From: Bacillus safensis
Lineage (GTDB): Bacteria > Bacillota > Bacilli > Bacillales > Bacillaceae
Direction: 5' to 3'
Length of the DNA stretch: 64,000 nucleotides
Assembly (NCBI GenBank): GCA_030159235.1
Contig: BSBG01000002.1
Location: 62,001 to 126,000, forward strand
Of this stretch, positions 63,646 through 64,000 are shown piece by piece (the first letter of the stretch is position 1; each line of letters starts with the position of its first letter). Below the pieces are notes generated by a model. It was not told the origin of the DNA. It searched no databases and saw nothing but the letters and a program-made list of their open reading frames with translations. A program made the position numbers and the translations under genes.

Positions 63646-64000
63646 CTAGTTATTTGTTTCTGCTTCATTTTCAATTTTGTTTTTATTTTTCTCCTGTGTA
63701 TCATTGCTTTCCTGTTTTGATTTCAGTTCAAAGTATTTGTCTAATACTTGTTCACCAATATCGTTTGTAATCGGATAGCGCTGGTTGTAGTCTTGATACA
63801 CCCATGGTACAACGACGGAAATGGCCACTTCTGGATTATCCGCAGGCGCATACGCAACAAGAGTTGTGTTATACGTCGGTGTTCCGCGTTTGCTTTTAAT
63901 TGGGCCGTCATAGAATGATTGAGCGGTCCCTGTTTTGCCAGCTGGATTGTACTTTTTGTTGCCAAAGTTTGCATAGGCTGTTCCTCTTGGATTCTGCATC
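63646..64000 (-). CDS. pbpA: 3' end of a class B penicillin-binding protein (PbpA, PBP2A)
   Basis: The last 118 codons; the frame runs off the window edge, and the first Met seen is internal. AGKTGTAQ carries the KTG triad of the transpeptidase domain, followed by the [18 protein letters not shown] strand (in part) and an Asn/Glu/Lys-rich tail. PbpA lies next to pstS in B. subtilis, where it builds the cell cylinder with PbpH. Confidence 0.92.
   Translation of the reverse strand, partial: MQNPRGTAYANFGNKKYNPAGKTGTAQSFYDGPIKSKRGTPTYNTTLVAYAPADNPEVAISVVVPWVYQDYNQRYPITNDIGEQVLDKYFELKSKQESNDTQEKNKNKIENEAETNN

Overview
The window is a chromosomal segment of a Bacillus close to B. subtilis. Gene order from yqiK through spo0A, spoIVB, recN, accBC, spoIIIA, efp, gcv, sinIR, tasA, comG, glcK and pst to pbpA follows the B. 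subtilis yq region almost gene for gene. Differences in gene content (rap-phr beside spo0A, a short TapA, an MFS gene where B. subtilis has yqgU, an orphan gene beside yqgN) and the protein sequences suggest the B. pumilus/safensis/altitudinis group. That species call is an inference from memory of the families, not from a search. Most genes lie on the minus strand. There is one tRNA and no rRNA, CRISPR array, insertion sequence or prophage.

Layout. 1-3.7 kb: tail of a DUF2627 gene, glycerophosphodiesterase yqiK, a Rap phosphatase with its Phr peptide, and the sporulation master regulator spo0A. 3.7-14.3 kb: spoIVB, recN, argR/ahrC, yqxC, dxs, ispA, xseB, xseA, folD, nusB (checkpoint protease, DNA repair, isoprenoid and folate metabolism). 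14.5-16.8 kb: yqhY-accC-accB (fatty acid synthesis). 17.0-22.6 kb: the complete eight-gene spoIIIA operon (the mother cell-forespore channel) behind a sigma-E-like promoter. 22.7-29.4 kb: efp, yqhT, aroQ, yqhR, yqhQ-yqhP, yqhO, mntR, lipM. 29.6-37.0 kb: yqhL, the glycine-cleavage operon gcvT-gcvPA-gcvPB under a tandem glycine riboswitch, and the yqhH-yqhG pair. 37.2-39.9 kb: the biofilm switch sinI-sinR and its target operon tapA-sipW-tasA with SinR operators. 40.0-44.9 kb: yqzG, yqzE and the seven-gene comG competence pseudopilus operon. 45.0-48.4 kb: a stress-signalling RsbR paralogue, tRNA-Gln, mgsR with a sigma-B promoter, and small membrane proteins. 48.5-57.7 kb: an MFS transporter, the cell-wall peptidase yqgT, the LTA synthase-like yqgS, glcK, the rhomboid gluP, an orphan gene, yqgN and rpmG. 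58-64 kb: yqzC-yqzD, the pstS-C-A-BA-BB phosphate transporter with a four-repeat PHO box, and the 3' end of pbpA.

How the parts connect. Several systems form one developmental network: Spo0A drives sporulation (spoIIIA and spoIVB act later), SinI/SinR controls the matrix operon, ComG serves DNA uptake, and Rap-Phr can feed back on the phosphorelay. A perfect Spo0A box lies just upstream of the rap promoter, so the rap gene next to spo0A is probably under Spo0A control itself.

The most unusual observations are a pair of dispersed intergenic elements whose 16-17 bp hairpin shows compensatory base changes, one copy being flanked by a duplicated terminator; an apparent ATC start codon for spoIIIAD; the Spo0A box at rap-phr; a near-perfect catabolite (cre-like) palindrome at yqgY; and an orphan gene between yqgN and yqgO.
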